The position numbers and the translations under genes were made by a program. Shown here in pieces: positions 24,462-36,432 of a stretch of 64,000 bases of DNA. The stretch lies in NCBI GenBank assembly GCA_030770535.1, contig JASVEC010000029.1, positions 310,001 to 374,000 on the forward strand, read 5' to 3'. The notes below the pieces were generated by a model. The model had not been told where the DNA came from. It did no database searches and saw only the letters and a program-made list of their open reading frames with translations. The number at the start of each line of letters is the position of its first letter. The stretch's first letter is position 1. The stretch is from Batkoa obscura. Taxonomy: Eukaryota; Entomophthoromycota; Entomophthoromycetes; Entomophthorales; Batkoaceae.

Positions 24462-24728
24462 TTAACCATAACGTACTTTAGTAACAATATTTTCATGGTC
24501 GATATGAACATTAAGTCTATCTTCAACAAAGTCCATAGTGCTCATACTATCTGGTTTTAAAACTCGATGTTTATCTGGTAAATCTTGTTTAGTGACCTGA
24601 AGGAAAGTCAGTATAAATAAAATTTAGTCTATATGAAGACATACCTGGTTATTACCGCTACTTACGCTTTCTCCTTCATTAAATTTTCTACCAACTAATT
24701 TAGCTTCCCAATGTTCAATGTTTTGCAT
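24462..24728 (-). CDS. I78-family peptidase inhibitor
   Basis: Two exons (24728-24645 and 24596-24462, intron 48 nt) encode 72 aa. The C-terminal half shows the I78 signature: LPDKHRVLKPDSMSTMDFVEDRLNV.ID..N.VTKVRYG, matching the family's LP...R...P....TMD..P.RLNV..D..G.V..V..G. Known members inhibit serine proteases of the chymotrypsin/subtilisin type; the exposed DLPDKHRVL loop is the expected reactive site. There is no signal peptide, so the product should be intracellular, perhaps protecting the cell from its own proteases. The gene is absent from simple ORF listings because of its size and intron. Confidence 0.82.
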
Positions 24729-25151
24729 TTTTTGAATGTTTCTTGTTATAACTCTTTAAATTGTAGTTTAAGTTATACTCTATTGTATAAATATATAAAT
24801 TGTGTTTACTTTAAATAACTTAGTTTATTATTATTTTGTTTAAAAAGATAACTCATTTTTATTCTCATTTTATTTCCTATGTTTAAGCATTTTTTATATT
24901 AAGACGTCATTAGTTGATCATTAAAATTTAGCATTATTGCTATTTTGAGAAATTCAAGTATTAGAATTTAAAATATTAAAAAATGGAGTTATAAGAAAAA
25001 CAATACTAAAATTTATTAAAAACAAAAAAACATATAAGAATAAGCTTTAAATTATATGCAACAAATTATCGGTTATTCCAACAACGATTAGTAGATATAA
25101 GAACATTTATAACAAATAAGAGTCTATATTTTAATATTTATAAAAAAAAAT

Positions 25152-25581
25152 GGTTTTACGGAAGATTTTTCCTCTTATTTCAATTATTCGATCTTATCAT
25201 ATAAACAATAGCAAGTCTTATACCGACTATTATACAATACTCTGTATTAATTATTGTAGCCTTGTATGTTTACGATTCCATATTTGGTCTCGTTAGTGTG
25301 AGTATGTATTTGTTGTTAGCAATAGCAATCATATACACAATAGAATAATTATATAATTATCTAAAGCCAAAAAAAAATAGCGTAGTATCACAAGGCGAGA
25401 GCACGTTGATTTTCAAGCGTATAGTTCCATGTATCGCAGTATTTGATGCTTATAAACTTATTTTTAAAAAAATTGGATTTAAAAGCCTTATTACCTCACT
25501 TCTATTAACTACATATACAGCTCAGGCTTTGGATTATCATTTGAAACAAATGACAGAAAAGTGTCTCTATCTTTCAAAATG
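25152..25581 (+). pseudogene. Decayed copy A of the small membrane-protein gene
   Basis: Corresponds along its whole length to the intact gene at 28406-28783: PTIIQYSVLIIVALYVYDS, then the KPKK..SVVSQGESTLIFKRIVP region, then FDAYKLIFKKIGFKSLITSLLLTTYTAQALDYHLKQMTEK. One internal stop and other changes prevent a full product. No other gene is seen in 24729-25151. Confidence 0.75.
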
Positions 25582-25743
25582 AAATGGTGATGGCATTAAA
25601 GTAATATTGCTTTTTTTAATAAAGTTGATGATTTAATCAAATGTAAAAGTGTACACATACTCCACTGAAAATAACGTTATTTAGTTATTTTTTTTTAACC
25701 TTGAAAGATAAAAACTCAAATGCTATTTATTTCATGATAATCA

Positions 25744-25845
25744 AATGGGGATGCTTTTTTTGTTTTCATCACTTTTTCCATTTTTAAGCGTTGTTTGAGC
25801 GAAGATTGTTAGTAAAATTGTTAAATAAAAAAACACATCCTCCCA
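25744..25845 (-). mobile_element. MITE copy, near complete
   Basis: Reverse-orientation copy from ATGGGGATGC through TTTTCATCACTTTTTCCA and TTAAGCGTTGTTTGAGCG to ACACATCCTCCCA. Inserted between copies A and B of the duplicated membrane-protein unit. Confidence 0.75.
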
Positions 25846-26418
25846 AATTTCTAATAGTTTTGGTTTTAATGCCCAAGTTTTAATATAAGTTTGGTGCCGT
25901 TTTCCAATATTTGTTATAAATAAATACTAAGCTGGATTATAAGGTTTGTTCATTTTTCGTATATAGCAGTGGAAGAGCTTCTTTAATCTAAAAAGCAATA
26001 AAGTGGTTAAAAGGATAGACTCTGTAAACTGGAAAATAAAATCAAAAATTATTATTACATTGAAACATAATTTGTTAAGTAAACTCACCGTAAAAATTCA
26101 AAGCTAAATACAAATCGACTGTAATATACTACCTGGTAGGTGGGATATTACGGTTAACTTAGACATCCAAACAATTTTACAATAGAGTTTGATACGTAAA
26201 TTTATTAAAAACTAAAATTTACACAAGAGCAAATGGAATTATAGAGCTAATTTAGGTTCGGATGTGCAGTGTCTAGTGATAGTTTCCAGCCAATATTTTG
26301 TTGGAGGTTTCTAAATACAGGTTGTTTTTAGCTTTTGGGGACAATTAAAAAATTCAATAAAAAAAATCAAAAAAATAGATAAACAAAATAGCCTATACAA
26401 TTTAAGCTGGGTTTGTCA

Positions 26419-26500
26419 ATAGGGAACTCGTCAAAATCAGAAGTTGGTTCCAAATTGCATTATATTTTGAAATCAACTTCTGTTTTGATGAGTCCCCTAA
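26419..26500. repeat. Imperfect inverted repeat (30-bp arms)
   Basis: Left arm 26419-26448 and right arm 26471-26500 are near-complementary: TAGGGAACTCGTCAAAATC against GTTTTGATGAGTCCCCTA, extended by AGAAGTTG/CAACTTCT. The loop is about 22 nt. This could be a short MITE-like foldback or a structured RNA. Confidence 0.7.
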
Positions 26501-26829
26501 TAAAAATTTAAAGTATTTAATGCTAAAGCAATTATATACAAAAAATATAAGTCTTTTTTTCCAAAATTCAAAAACATACAGCTTATATAATGAATATCAA
26601 AAACTATTGTTGCTTCTTTTTATCTTAGGTATTTTATTTCAATAAACTTTCATGTTTAAAATTTTTAGTTTAGTATTAGTTCCTTACTAAAATTTGTGTA
26701 GTTAAATGTGCTTTTTTTTACAAAGCTTAGTGCAAATTTTAATTTTTTCCGCATTTATACAACTAAAATGAAACTTTTGATACATCCATTTTTCTATTTT
26801 AGTAACTATACTTCTTGGAAAATAGTATG

Positions 26830-27257
26830 CCACATTATTTAGACATACCAGATTACAAAAACCAGCTTTTTCTCTAGTTACTTCGTTTGATTATATTAAT
26901 ATACTAAATACTGCACTAAATATCGCATAATACTCTGTGTTTGAAATTATGGCCTTATATGCTTATAACTTCGTTTTTGATCTTCTTGGTATAGGCACAT
27001 CTTTATTTCCAGTAATAGCAACTAACCTTACAACAGAAGTCTTGTGGTATCTTTTGGAAACAGAAATAAGTAATCTAGGAGGGCAAAATTGGTCTATATA
27101 AAGCATATTCCTCATACAATTGGTTCTTCATTTACCAGTATCCCTTGTCTGTGAGTACGTTTTTAAGCAAATTGAACATAAAAACTATTGTGCTTTATTT
27201 CTCGTCAGTATGTATGCAACAGCAATTATTAGTAATCGTTTAAGAAAAATGATATAA
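26830..27257 (+). pseudogene. Decayed copy B of the small membrane-protein gene
   Basis: Aligns to the intact gene from its ACTCTGTG/GTTTGAAATTATGGCCTTATATGC segment (about 26931) through FKQIEHKNYCALFLVSMYATAIISNRLRKMI at the end. It carries several stops and frame changes and is more decayed than copy A. Confidence 0.7.
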
Positions 27258-28405
27258 AGTATCTGAATCTTCCATTTGATAATGATATTAAAATTAGAAT
27301 ATCTTCTTGTTAAAGTATTTAATTAGATAATAAAGATGACTTAGCCATTGTGAAAGTTTGATACTCAATGGTTGGAGTTAAAAGCAGTCCTTGCTTGATT
27401 AACTTGCCTTGAGTCGAACGGTCTTAGCTTATATAACTAAGATAGACTTAAATTAATAGGAATAATACGTAATACGCTACGAATTATGTGAAATAAATAT
27501 AATAGAAGATACTACTGTAAAATCTATGTAAGATGTTGTCAGAAAGACTTGATGACTTTATTAATAATACAATATCAGGGAGTAATTCAATTAAAAAAGC
27601 TTCGAGTTATCATGTTGAAGAATCTCTTTTATACTTCAAAAAGTACGGATATCAAAACGAGAGGATATCATTCTTTGCAATATGAAGTTAGAAATCCTCA
27701 CAACAAATCAAAACAAGGAACTCTGGATTGATTATACCACATGGTTCGCGGTTAAATTGATTACAAGACTACAACTAGTTTTGTAAACAAGTTCAATGAT
27801 TACTATCTTCTAATTAATCCGAGAGCTGATAAAGCAATACTTCACACCATCAAACTAGCTTTGTAGATATTTTTAAAAATGCTTTTTATTTAATAATCCA
27901 AGTTTATGAAGATTATTTGTTCCTTTTTTAATATTTATTATAAACTGTATTATATTGACTTATGAAGGTTTTATTCATTTCATATACACAACAGTGAAAA
28001 CCTTTTTGAATGAAAGTAGCAATAATGTGATTATACAGATAAGCTCTAAGACTTCAAAAATAGATCAAAAATTAACAGTGAGATATAATTTTTTGACTAA
28101 TCTTACTATAAATATTTGTAACCAAAATCGATCCAATCATAGTATCTCATCCGTTGGTGCGATATTACGATAGATTCTAACATCCAAGCAATTCTATGAA
28201 CGAGCATAGTTCGTAAATTCGTTAAAAAAGTAAAAAGTAATACTGGAGTAGGTTGGATTAATACGCAGTAAGATACCTATTCTAGTAGTTATTAATGGCT
28301 TAAGAACATTTTGATAATTGAAAATCAATGCTTATTTATATTAAAAATGTGGCTTTACAAAAGACTTTACCTCACAATTCCATTTAATAAACTTATTGTA
28401 AAACA

Positions 28406-28783
28406 ATGGCTAATATTACACCAACCATTATACAGTTTTCTGTAGTCCTTATAGCAGGTTCATATATATATGGCTACTTTAATGATCCCTTTGGTCAAAC
28501 TATGTACTTATTCCCGGTAATAGTAGTCATCTACATGATAGAACGCATAAGGAGCTACCTAAAGTCAAAAGCAAACGATGGAACAGTGCTAGGCGGGGTT
28601 ATATCGATTTTCAAACATATGGTTCTTTTTATAGCAGTATCTGATGTTTATAGCTTTATTTTTAAAAAAATTGGGTTTTGCAGCTTTCCCACATCACTCC
28701 TATTAACTATGTATACTACACAAGCTTTAAACCATTATTTAAAAAAAACGACAGAGAAACACCCTTATTTTTCAAGGTGGTAA
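28406..28783 (+). CDS. Small multi-pass membrane protein, intact member of a local family
   Basis: Intact single-exon 125-aa protein. Hydropathy by eye gives about four membrane segments (residues about 8-25, 30-46, 66-83 and 90-106) separated by a basic loop (ERIRSYLKSKAND) and ended by a charged tail (KKTTEKHPYFSRW). Two decayed copies lie upstream. An ATG at about 28348 starts a different frame that could belong to an extra 5' exon, since the similarity with copy A begins there, but I could not place an intron. I do not recognise the family. Survival of one open copy beside two dead ones suggests selection or recent duplication. Confidence 0.6.
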   Translation: MANITPTIIQFSVVLIAGSYIYGYFNDPFGQTMYLFPVIVVIYMIERIRSYLKSKANDGTVLGGVISIFKHMVLFIAVSDVYSFIFKKIGFCSFPTSLLLTMYTTQALNHYLKKTTEKHPYFSRW

Positions 28784-29156
28784 TGGGCTAAAAAATACAT
28801 TTGAATAAAATTAGCACTTTCATAGATATGTATATATACAGTTTATTAAATAAAGCTATTTGTTTTATTTTTTGAAAATTGCTTTGTTGAATATTTAAAA
28901 TTAATTAGCTTCATAACACACTTTTTTGATCTTTATCATAATGAAATATTATTATTATACTTTTATTCGTCTTTTGTAAATATCAGTATAAGTCTCTCTG
29001 AGTAAAAAAATAGTAAAATGTTTGTAGAGATAAGCTTTGGAAATTCAAAAACAATAAAAATTTTGTCTATTGAAATGAAACTTGTTAAGTAAACTCATTG
29101 TGTATATTTCAAATTAAACATTTATCAAATAAAATAAATATGAGTATGTGAATAAT

Positions 29157-29517
29157 TTAAGCCTTATTGTTTTTAATAAATTCAATCCCTTTTTCAATCT
29201 TACTACTTAATTCATTCATATTAACTTCCAACTCATTTAATCGCGTTTCGTTTGTACTATCAGTTGAAAAGGAAGATATATTAGAGTTCAAATTTTGTTT
29301 CAAGTTTAAATAACCTAGTACTGGGGCAATGTCATCTATGATAAGAAATTAATTAATTTGCTATAAGACTCTCTTCGATAAAATGAATAAAACTCTATAC
29401 TGCTACCTATTTTTCATTACCTGTTTTTTCAATATTTGAGTACGTTTTGTCATTTATTATTATTTCATTCAAGTCTTCTAATATTGAATTAAATTGTATA
29501 TTTGATACTTTGTCCAT
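29157..29517 (-). CDS. Small coiled-coil protein, unknown
   Basis: Two exons (29517-29421 and 29335-29157, intron 85 nt) encode 91 aa. The last ~45 residues form a probable coiled coil (TRLNELEVNMNELSSKIEKGIEFIKNNKA). The N-terminal part is acidic, with a short PVLGYLNLK motif. The size and layout resemble small subunits of coiled-coil complexes such as DASH, BLOC-1 or BORC, but no family signature is clear, so this stays hypothetical. Splice borders are good (GTAAT...CATAG). Confidence 0.55.
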
Positions 29518-30056
29518 TCTCTTTTAAAAGTTGAACTTAATTTTTAGATATTGAAATTTTAAGTTCCATGTTAGACAAATTTTGAGTTTCTGAAATTACA
29601 ATTTTCTATGATTTGGTATTGAGCTAGAATTTTTACAGTTATTCTTATATCCTCTGGCTAACATACCTTTCAATTGGCTTCTTCAAAATTAGCTTCTCTC
29701 TATATAGAATCTATTTAATAAATCATAATATGAGTATAAAAAACAAAAATTTAGTTTAATTAATAAAGAAGTTAAAACAAAAAACAGTTTAGAAGAGAGA
29801 GGAAGGGGTACTACAGAATGAAGTTAAACACAAAAATAGTAACAAGTTAAGCTCTTTTAGTTTCAAACTTTAGTTTTAAAGGCTATAAAAATGATTCATT
29901 TCAACAAAAATTGGACGATTCATTAAGCTCTCTCAAATACAATGCATCTAAGGATATAGAATGAATATACAAAAAAATGTTAACAATGTTAAGCTCCTTC
30001 GGGATTTTAAAAAACAATATTACAAAAAAGAAGAGAAACAAGTCCTTTTAACACAT
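29518..30056. other. Gene-free interval
   Basis: Short region between two minus-strand genes. It must hold the promoter of the coiled-coil gene and the 3' region of the kinase. Two similar AAGCTC-containing stretches (about 29848 and 29990) are the only visible repetition. Confidence 0.35.
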
Positions 30057-32120
30057 TCATTCATCTTCTTCGTCCTCTAATGTATTTTGATATTCGATTG
30101 ATTTTCTATATAAATCTACTATTTCTAATGCTGGACTTCTTCGTTTTAAAAATTTATTCTAAAAATGTTTTATTAATAGATGTTTTTTTAAATACATCAA
30201 TTTAGCTTACTTCCAAAAGTTCTGAAGCACTTGACCTTTTTTCTGGATCACATATCAAGGCGCTATAAAGTAGTTGTTTGAACTCTAAACTCCAATCATA
30301 AGGATCCTCTAACTGTGGTGGAACTCCAGATAAAATGGATTCTTTTGCCTAAATTAATTGAATATTAAAAATAATTTTCAAAAAAAATCAAATATTACCG
30401 TAACAGCATCTAGTCCCATTAATGGTGGTCCACCTTCTGCCATTTCTAATAATAAAATACCAAAACTCCAACTGTCAGTCTAAAATAACGAATAATCTAA
30501 TTTCTGCCGACTAATTAAATAATTATAAGGCTTACTTTGTGATTATAACGATCTCCTTTTATCATTTCTGGTGACATCCAATATAAAACCCCAATAGATT
30601 CATTTGGTTGAGCTATTCCTTGTTTAAAATCACATGCTTTAGCAAAATCAGCTTAAAATTTAGGTTAGCATTTATTTTATTGGCTAATACAACTAAAATA
30701 CCTAATTTGATTTGTCCGTTAGAATTGATGAGGATATTATCACTCATAATATCACGATGAATACGATTTAGCTTTTCTAAAAATGAAAGCGCGCATAAAA
30801 TATCATAAGAAATCCTAGCAATTTGATATTCGTTCATTCGTATCTCTGGATAAGATGAAATTATATCCGTTAGTGGTCCCATATCCATATATTCCATCAC
30901 CATCTACATAAAATTATAAACTCGTTTACTATACATAGAATATAAAAACTTTACCCATAATGAAGCATCATTTATATAACAGCCATCGAAGAATAAAAGG
31001 TTAGGGTGATTGTTAGTTTTCATCATAAATAATTCGTTTTTTAAAGTTTCTAATTTTTGTTTCATGTCTTTTTTGATTATTTTAATCGCAACCTATAATT
31101 TCAAATTAATAACATTAATTTAAAATTTACATTTCATTACTTTTTTCCCAGTTTTGCTATCAATCGCTTTATGTACATCCCCTGATTCTCCTTCAGCTAT
31201 TGCTTCAATTTCGCTAAATTTAGTACTTGGTTCAATAACATCAACCACATAGTCCCTTAACTGATAATCATCAACAAAGTGAGGTGTTAAAGGTCCTACT
31301 GAACTTAAAGAATCACGCGGGCTTGAGGTTGAAAATCGATCTGAGTATGATGTAAGTGCTTTTAAAGGCTGCGGTATTTCTAATGATTCTCTTTGAGCCT
31401 TATCCAAAGCCATTTCTAAAAGAGAAGGTTCTCTACTTTGATTAAACACTTCTTCTTGATAAACCGATCGTCTTTTAGTCAAACTTGAGATTGAATTCAA
31501 ACTAACTCTACGAGTTGCCTTTGCTGTAGAATAGCGAACTGAAGCTCTGTTGAAGTCAAATCCTTTATCATCCATTAATTTATCTGGGTAAGAAGACGGC
31601 ATAAGTGAAATGCCACTTTCTGCAAACTTATCAAGCCAATCTTTAGGTATACCAATAGCAGATGGTGTGCCTGAAGAAAAATTTATTGACATTTCATGTT
31701 TCACTCCATAAGGAGTTCCAATTGAAACAGGATTTTCTCCAGTCCTAGGATAAACTTCTGGGATTTTAGGTACTAAGTTAGGATCAATATAACGAGTATT
31801 TAAAAGATCCTCATGTGGAACTCTTGATTGCCAAACATCTGGGACGCCCTAAAAAATTAATATTGTATAATAATAATTCTTAAAGCTCTATTTACCATAA
31901 ATCTTCCAGAGTCTCCGTTATACTCAATATGTATACCATGTTCGAAATTGGTCGGACCACCTATTGAAATAGACTGACTATTTGGATCTTGGACCAATTC
32001 AGGTATAGCCTTTTCTTTTAATCCTTTGCCTTTAAATATACGTGAGGGAGATTGAAGTATATTGTACATCCATCCAGACATGGCTGGTTTTCCGTTTTGT
32101 TTTGAGGTTGAGCCAAGCAT
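30057..32120 (-). CDS. PAK/STE20-type kinase with CRIB domain and degenerate catalytic motifs
   Basis: Eight exons (32120-31896, 31848-31141, 31092-30955, 30903-30702, 30651-30536, 30479-30399, 30348-30211 and 30158-30057) join to 569 aa. A Cdc42/Rac-binding CRIB motif lies at about residues 51-72 (ISIGGPTNFEHGIHIEYN), then a PAK-like inhibitory segment (GIPKDWLDKFAESGISL), a Ser-rich linker and a kinase domain from about residue 290. Present: the VAIK lysine, HRD, WMSPE, DSWSFG. Altered: HRDxK has Met for the catalytic-loop Lys (HRDIMSDN), DFG is DFA, and the GTPYW activation motif is GVLYW without the usual Thr. It may be a weakly active or pseudo-kinase acting as a Cdc42 effector. Its upstream region contains ATTGGCCAAT at 32323. 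Confidence 0.85.
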
Positions 32121-34107
32121 AAAAAAGCAAAGGTAAAATCGTGAATAAAGTACTGAATCAAAGATAAAATAAAATTATTGAATCTTCAATTATGTAGTTT
32201 ACTAGTTATAATAATTAATAAAGTAAATTTTATCGAACACTTAATAAAACTTTTCTTTAATTTTAAACATTTAATTATAGAAATTATCTTTATTAAGAAA
32301 TATGCGGGAGAGGGAAAATAAAATTGGCCAATCAAACCACATTCGCCTGGTAAGCAGTAAATCCCCTTAAAACTCTTTAAAAAAATCAACTAATAGATCG
32401 ATAAAAATGATCTTAAAAGCCATTAGAAGTGAAATAAATAAGGTTTTAAGTAATAGCAATGATGATTTTAATAAATTATAGTATATTTTACAATTATATA
32501 TTAAAGTAAGACTCTGATATCTTTAATAATAACCTTTATTCTCCTTTTCTCAAAATAAACAAAAATCTTGAATTTTATTTTTAAATTAAGAACCGTTGAA
32601 TACAAAAAATTAGAACAAATTCTTAAATTAATCTGAAATTCCAAGCTTTATTATTTGTTAAAAAATAATACTGGCAAGTTTTGATGATTGGACTTTGACT
32701 ATGAGATGAACTTTCTAAGTTTACTTATTCTTATTTTAATTGCTATTACAATGGAATTTAGTATTAATAGTATAGTTATCGTAATAAAATAACATTAATC
32801 ATTATGCTTTGATACTATTAAAAGCGCTATCAAATATAAAATATACACTAAATTGAAAAATACAGCATACAATTCAAGTTTGTTTAAAAATCTTAAAGCT
32901 TTAAAGATTTACTGGTAAAATCTGTAACAAGGATTCGGGATAAATCTGAATTTTAAAGTTTCGTTTAAAATTTCATCTGGTGTTTCTATAAATAACTTTC
33001 TTAAAATAGAATTTTATTGAGTATTTGTAAAATTTTATTAAAATTTAAAAAAAAATTAATAGTAGCTAAATCATTCAAAAACATATTTTTTAATTTCAAA
33101 ATATAATGCTTTTACTACGTTTTATTATAGTATACTAGTTTTTGAAGCAATTTTTGTACTTGGACTATATTATATAGAGGAACTTATGTTATTTATATAT
33201 CACACTAAAGCTTATTAGTCTAACAAGGTATATAAGGTACATTTATTAAAAAGATTGATAGCTTTTAAATCAAAACTGAGAATAATATACTGGCTTTTTA
33301 ATTTTCAATAAGAACCCTTGAGCTTCTTTTATCAAATGGGAAAATATTGTCAATTTTTAAATATTCAATATTGTCAAATTTTTGCTAAAATACAATATTG
33401 AAAGCATCTGATAAACAACATAAAATAAGCTCATTTGGGGATATATTTTTGTGTTTAAGAATTTTACTAACAATTTTTCTGCTCAAATAGCGCTTAAAAA
33501 ATGGAAAAAATAATGAAGCCAAAAAAAAACAGCCCCATTTATTGAAATTAAATTGTCGTTAATGCCTTTTCCTTAATAGCACAAATATCCTTTTTAAGGA
33601 GTGATAAGAGAGAAGGTAAATGATAGAGCCATGTTAGATAAGGGACGAGAGTAAAGCCATCAAAAATATCTTATGATAAGTGCCAAAATATTTGTAGTTT
33701 TCGACTTTTCATCTTGACTTAAAATTAATGTTTTCGTGGCACTAAGTTTAATTTTATCCGCATGTTTAATAATGATGAGGTTAAGGAATATTTAGAAGAA
33801 ATCACAAATGCACTTAGTAGCATATGAATTAAATATATTAATATAAGGTGTATCATTAACGTGATTACCCATTAATGTGATATTCAGTAACATACTGGGT
33901 GCTCTAACAAATGGGGGTATAGCTTTGTGTTTTTTTCTGAACTTTCAACCTCATATTTAGTTGCTAAAACCGAGATTTAAATTTATATTTACTTTGACCA
34001 CCACAATCAGTTATTCACTAAATAAAACCCATAATAACCGATCCCAAATTATAGTCAACTAAAATAGTGTGACTGAATATTTTTTTCGAAAAAAAGAGAA
34101 ATCCAAG
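32121..34107. other. Long intergenic region with one MITE
   Basis: A divergent gap between the kinase and adenylosuccinate lyase. ATTGGCCAAT (two overlapping CCAAT boxes, 32323-32332) lies about 200 bp upstream of the kinase start. A MITE is at 33434-33538. Otherwise it is A/T-rich DNA without a supported gene. Confidence 0.4.
33434..33538 (+). mobile_element. MITE copy, near complete
   Basis: Forward copy from TTTGGGGATATATTTTTGTG to AACAGCCCCATTTA, with the core TTTTTCTGCTCAAATAGCGC. The ends are slightly mutated. Confidence 0.8.
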
Positions 34108-35745
34108 ATGAGCAACCATTCAGCCTACAATTCACCATTAACTTCTCGTTATGCATCTAAAGAGATGTCTTACAACTTCTCAGATGACAAGAAATTTTCG
34201 ACTTGGAGAGCTCTTTGGTTAAACTTAGCTACTGCTGAGAAAGAACTTGGTATTGGGGGTATTACTGATGAAATCTTAAAAGAGATGAAAGATAATTTAG
34301 TAAGTGAAATATAACATAATTGATAAAATATTGAATCAGTTGTTAGACAAATATTGATTATACAATCGCCGCCGAGGAAGAAAAGCGTAGACGTCACGAT
34401 GTTATGGCTCACGTACACACTTTTTCGATTGCTTGTCCAAACGCAGCTCCAATCATTCATTTAGGAGCAACCTCATGCTTTGTTACCGATAACGCTGATC
34501 TTATTGTTCTAAGAGATGGGTTAGATTTACTTTTATCAAAACTTGTACCTGTTGTTGAGTCCTTAGCCAAATTTTCAGTTGATTATAAAGACTTACCAAC
34601 CCTTGGATTTACCCACTTTCAACCTGCCCAACTTACCACTGTCGGTAAAAGAGCTACTTTATGGTTACAGGTATTGCGATTGAAATTACAAAAGTAATTG
34701 TAAACTATAATTGTTATTTTAGGAACTTTTATGGGATCTTAGAAATATTGGTCGTGCTCGTAATGATCTTAGATTCCGTGGTGTTAAAGGTACTACAGGT
34801 ACTCAAGGATCTTTCCTTTCACTCTTCCAAGGTGATCATGAAAAGGTAAGCATCATAATATTGGCGATGATTTTTTAATTAAAGGAAATAGGTTGAAAAA
34901 CTTGACGAATTAGTAACTAAACTTAGTGGTTTTGAAGTACCATATGCTGTTACTGGTCAAACCTATTCCCGTAAAGTAGATATTGATGTTGTCAATTCTT
35001 TATCTTCTTTCGGCGCAACTGCTCATAAGATCGCTACTGATATTAGATTACTTGCTAACCTTAAAGAAATTGAAGAGCCATTTGAAAAGGATCAAATTGG
35101 CTCTTCTGCTATGGCTTATAAGCGCAATCCTATGCGTTGTGAACGTATATGTGCTTTAAGTAGACATTTAATGACTTTATCTGGTAATACATTAGCCACT
35201 GCTAGTGTACAATGGTTAGAACGTACTTTAGATGACTCTGCTAATCGTCGTATCACTTTGGCTGAATCATTTTTAACCGCAGATATTGTACTTACCATCC
35301 TTCAAAATGTGATTGAAGGTTTAGTCGTTTACCCACAAGTAATTCAAAGCCGTATCCAACAAGAATTACCATTCATGGCTACTGAAAACATTATCATGGC
35401 TATTGTTAAGGCTGGTGGTGACCGTCAAGTATGTCATGAAAAAATTCGAGTACTTTCTCACCAAGCAGCTTACGCTGTTAAAGCAGAAGGTAAACCAAAT
35501 AACTTGATCCAATTGGTTAAAGAAGATCCTTATTTCGAACCTGTTTGGGCACAGGTAATATATTATTGATTAAGTTTTTCGTTTTTTAACACTTTGATTA
35601 GCTTGATGAATTGTTAAGACCATCCACTTTTATTGGACGCGCACCTCAACAAGTGACTTCCTTTATAGAGAAAGAAGTTAAACCTGCTTTAGATAGTTAC
35701 CCACAATTCGTTGGTAAAAGATTTGATTCCAGTTTAAATGTTTAA
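34108..35745 (+). CDS. ADE13: Adenylosuccinate lyase, 5 exons
   Basis: Exons 34108-34299, 34347-34670, 34723-34845, 34892-35554 and 35602-35745 join to 481 aa, the length of eukaryotic ADSL. Visible motifs: [18 protein letters not shown] at the N-terminus, [54 protein letters not shown] and the fumarate-lyase signature [14 protein letters not shown] with the flexible catalytic-serine loop. The enzyme acts twice in purine synthesis, splitting SAICAR to AICAR and adenylosuccinate to AMP, each time releasing fumarate. An in-frame ATG at 34069 would add 13 residues; the ATG at 34108 (MSNHSAYN) matches usual family N-termini better. Confidence 0.95.
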
Positions 35746-36032
35746 AAGAGACATTATAGAGATTTATAAAATGATAAATGGGTGTATACAGCACTTTTTA
35801 CCTTTATCGGTTTTAATAAGATAGCTTATATTATAAATTTGATTTTATAGTTAATATGACTTTGAAATGTTGGATTAATTAAATTGAACAGTAATTTAGT
35901 AGTTAGATTTTATTTCATATAAAAAAGCTTAATTGAAAACAGCTTACTGTATCAATATTTATAATAAATATCAAATATTAAAACATTATTGTTTGTAAAG
36001 TCAAAGTAAAATAAAATAATAAAAGATAAACA

Positions 36033-36128
36033 AATGGGGATATTTTTTTGGTTTCATCACTTTTTCCATCTTTTAAGCGCTATTTGAGCGGAAAAATTAG
36101 AAAATTCTTACAAAAAAATGCATCCCTA
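36033..36128 (-). mobile_element. MITE copy
   Basis: Reverse-orientation copy from AATGGGGATATTTTTTTGG, through TCATCACTTTTTCCATC and TTAAGCGCTATTTGAGCGG, to AATGCATCCCTA. It has a small internal deletion near the right arm. Confidence 0.8.
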
Positions 36129-36327
36129 AATGGTGTTTAGTTAAAATAAAATTTCAAACTATTATTTACTATAAATAATATCTGTTAAAAGTTTAAATAC
36201 ATTGAGAGAATTGAAAATCCAGTGTTTTATTCTTACTTCAACAACACCAATACACTAAAAAAAGCAATTTAAGTTCTCTTTATTTGATTCATTGGTTATA
36301 AACGATAGTATATGATATAGAATAACA

Positions 36328-36432
36328 TATGGGGATGTATTTTTATGTTTAAGAATTCTACTAACAATTTTTCCGCTCAAATAGCGCTTAAAAGATGGAA
36401 AAAGTGATGAAACCAAAAAAAACATACCTATA
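36328..36432 (+). mobile_element. MITE copy, near complete
   Basis: Forward copy from TATGGGGATG to ACATACCTATA, with the core CAATTTTTCCGCTCAAATAG and AAAGTGATGAAACC. It lies 200 bp from a reverse copy. Confidence 0.85.

Larger units (their letters stand above)
25860..29110. repeat. Diverged tandem segmental duplication
   Basis: A second block recurs between the membrane-protein copies: about 25860-26250, 27890-28240 and a shorter tail at 28930-29110. Matching words include GGTTTGTTCATTTTTCGTAT against GGTTTTATTCATTTCATAT, and GATATTACG.T..A..T..ACATCCAA.CAATT. With copies A (25152), B (26830) and C (28406) of the gene it forms alternating tandem units of roughly 1.5-2 kb that have diverged strongly. 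No protein is supported in the spacer block itself. The weak ORFs at 27532-27731 and 27955-28173 are unconvincing. Confidence 0.65.

Noticed and set aside
27532-27731. Possible small protein MLSERLDDF... and an overlapping 60-aa ORF
   Set aside because: Short, unsupported by motif, and inside a region of decayed repeats. The two frames compete and neither has a clear gene structure.
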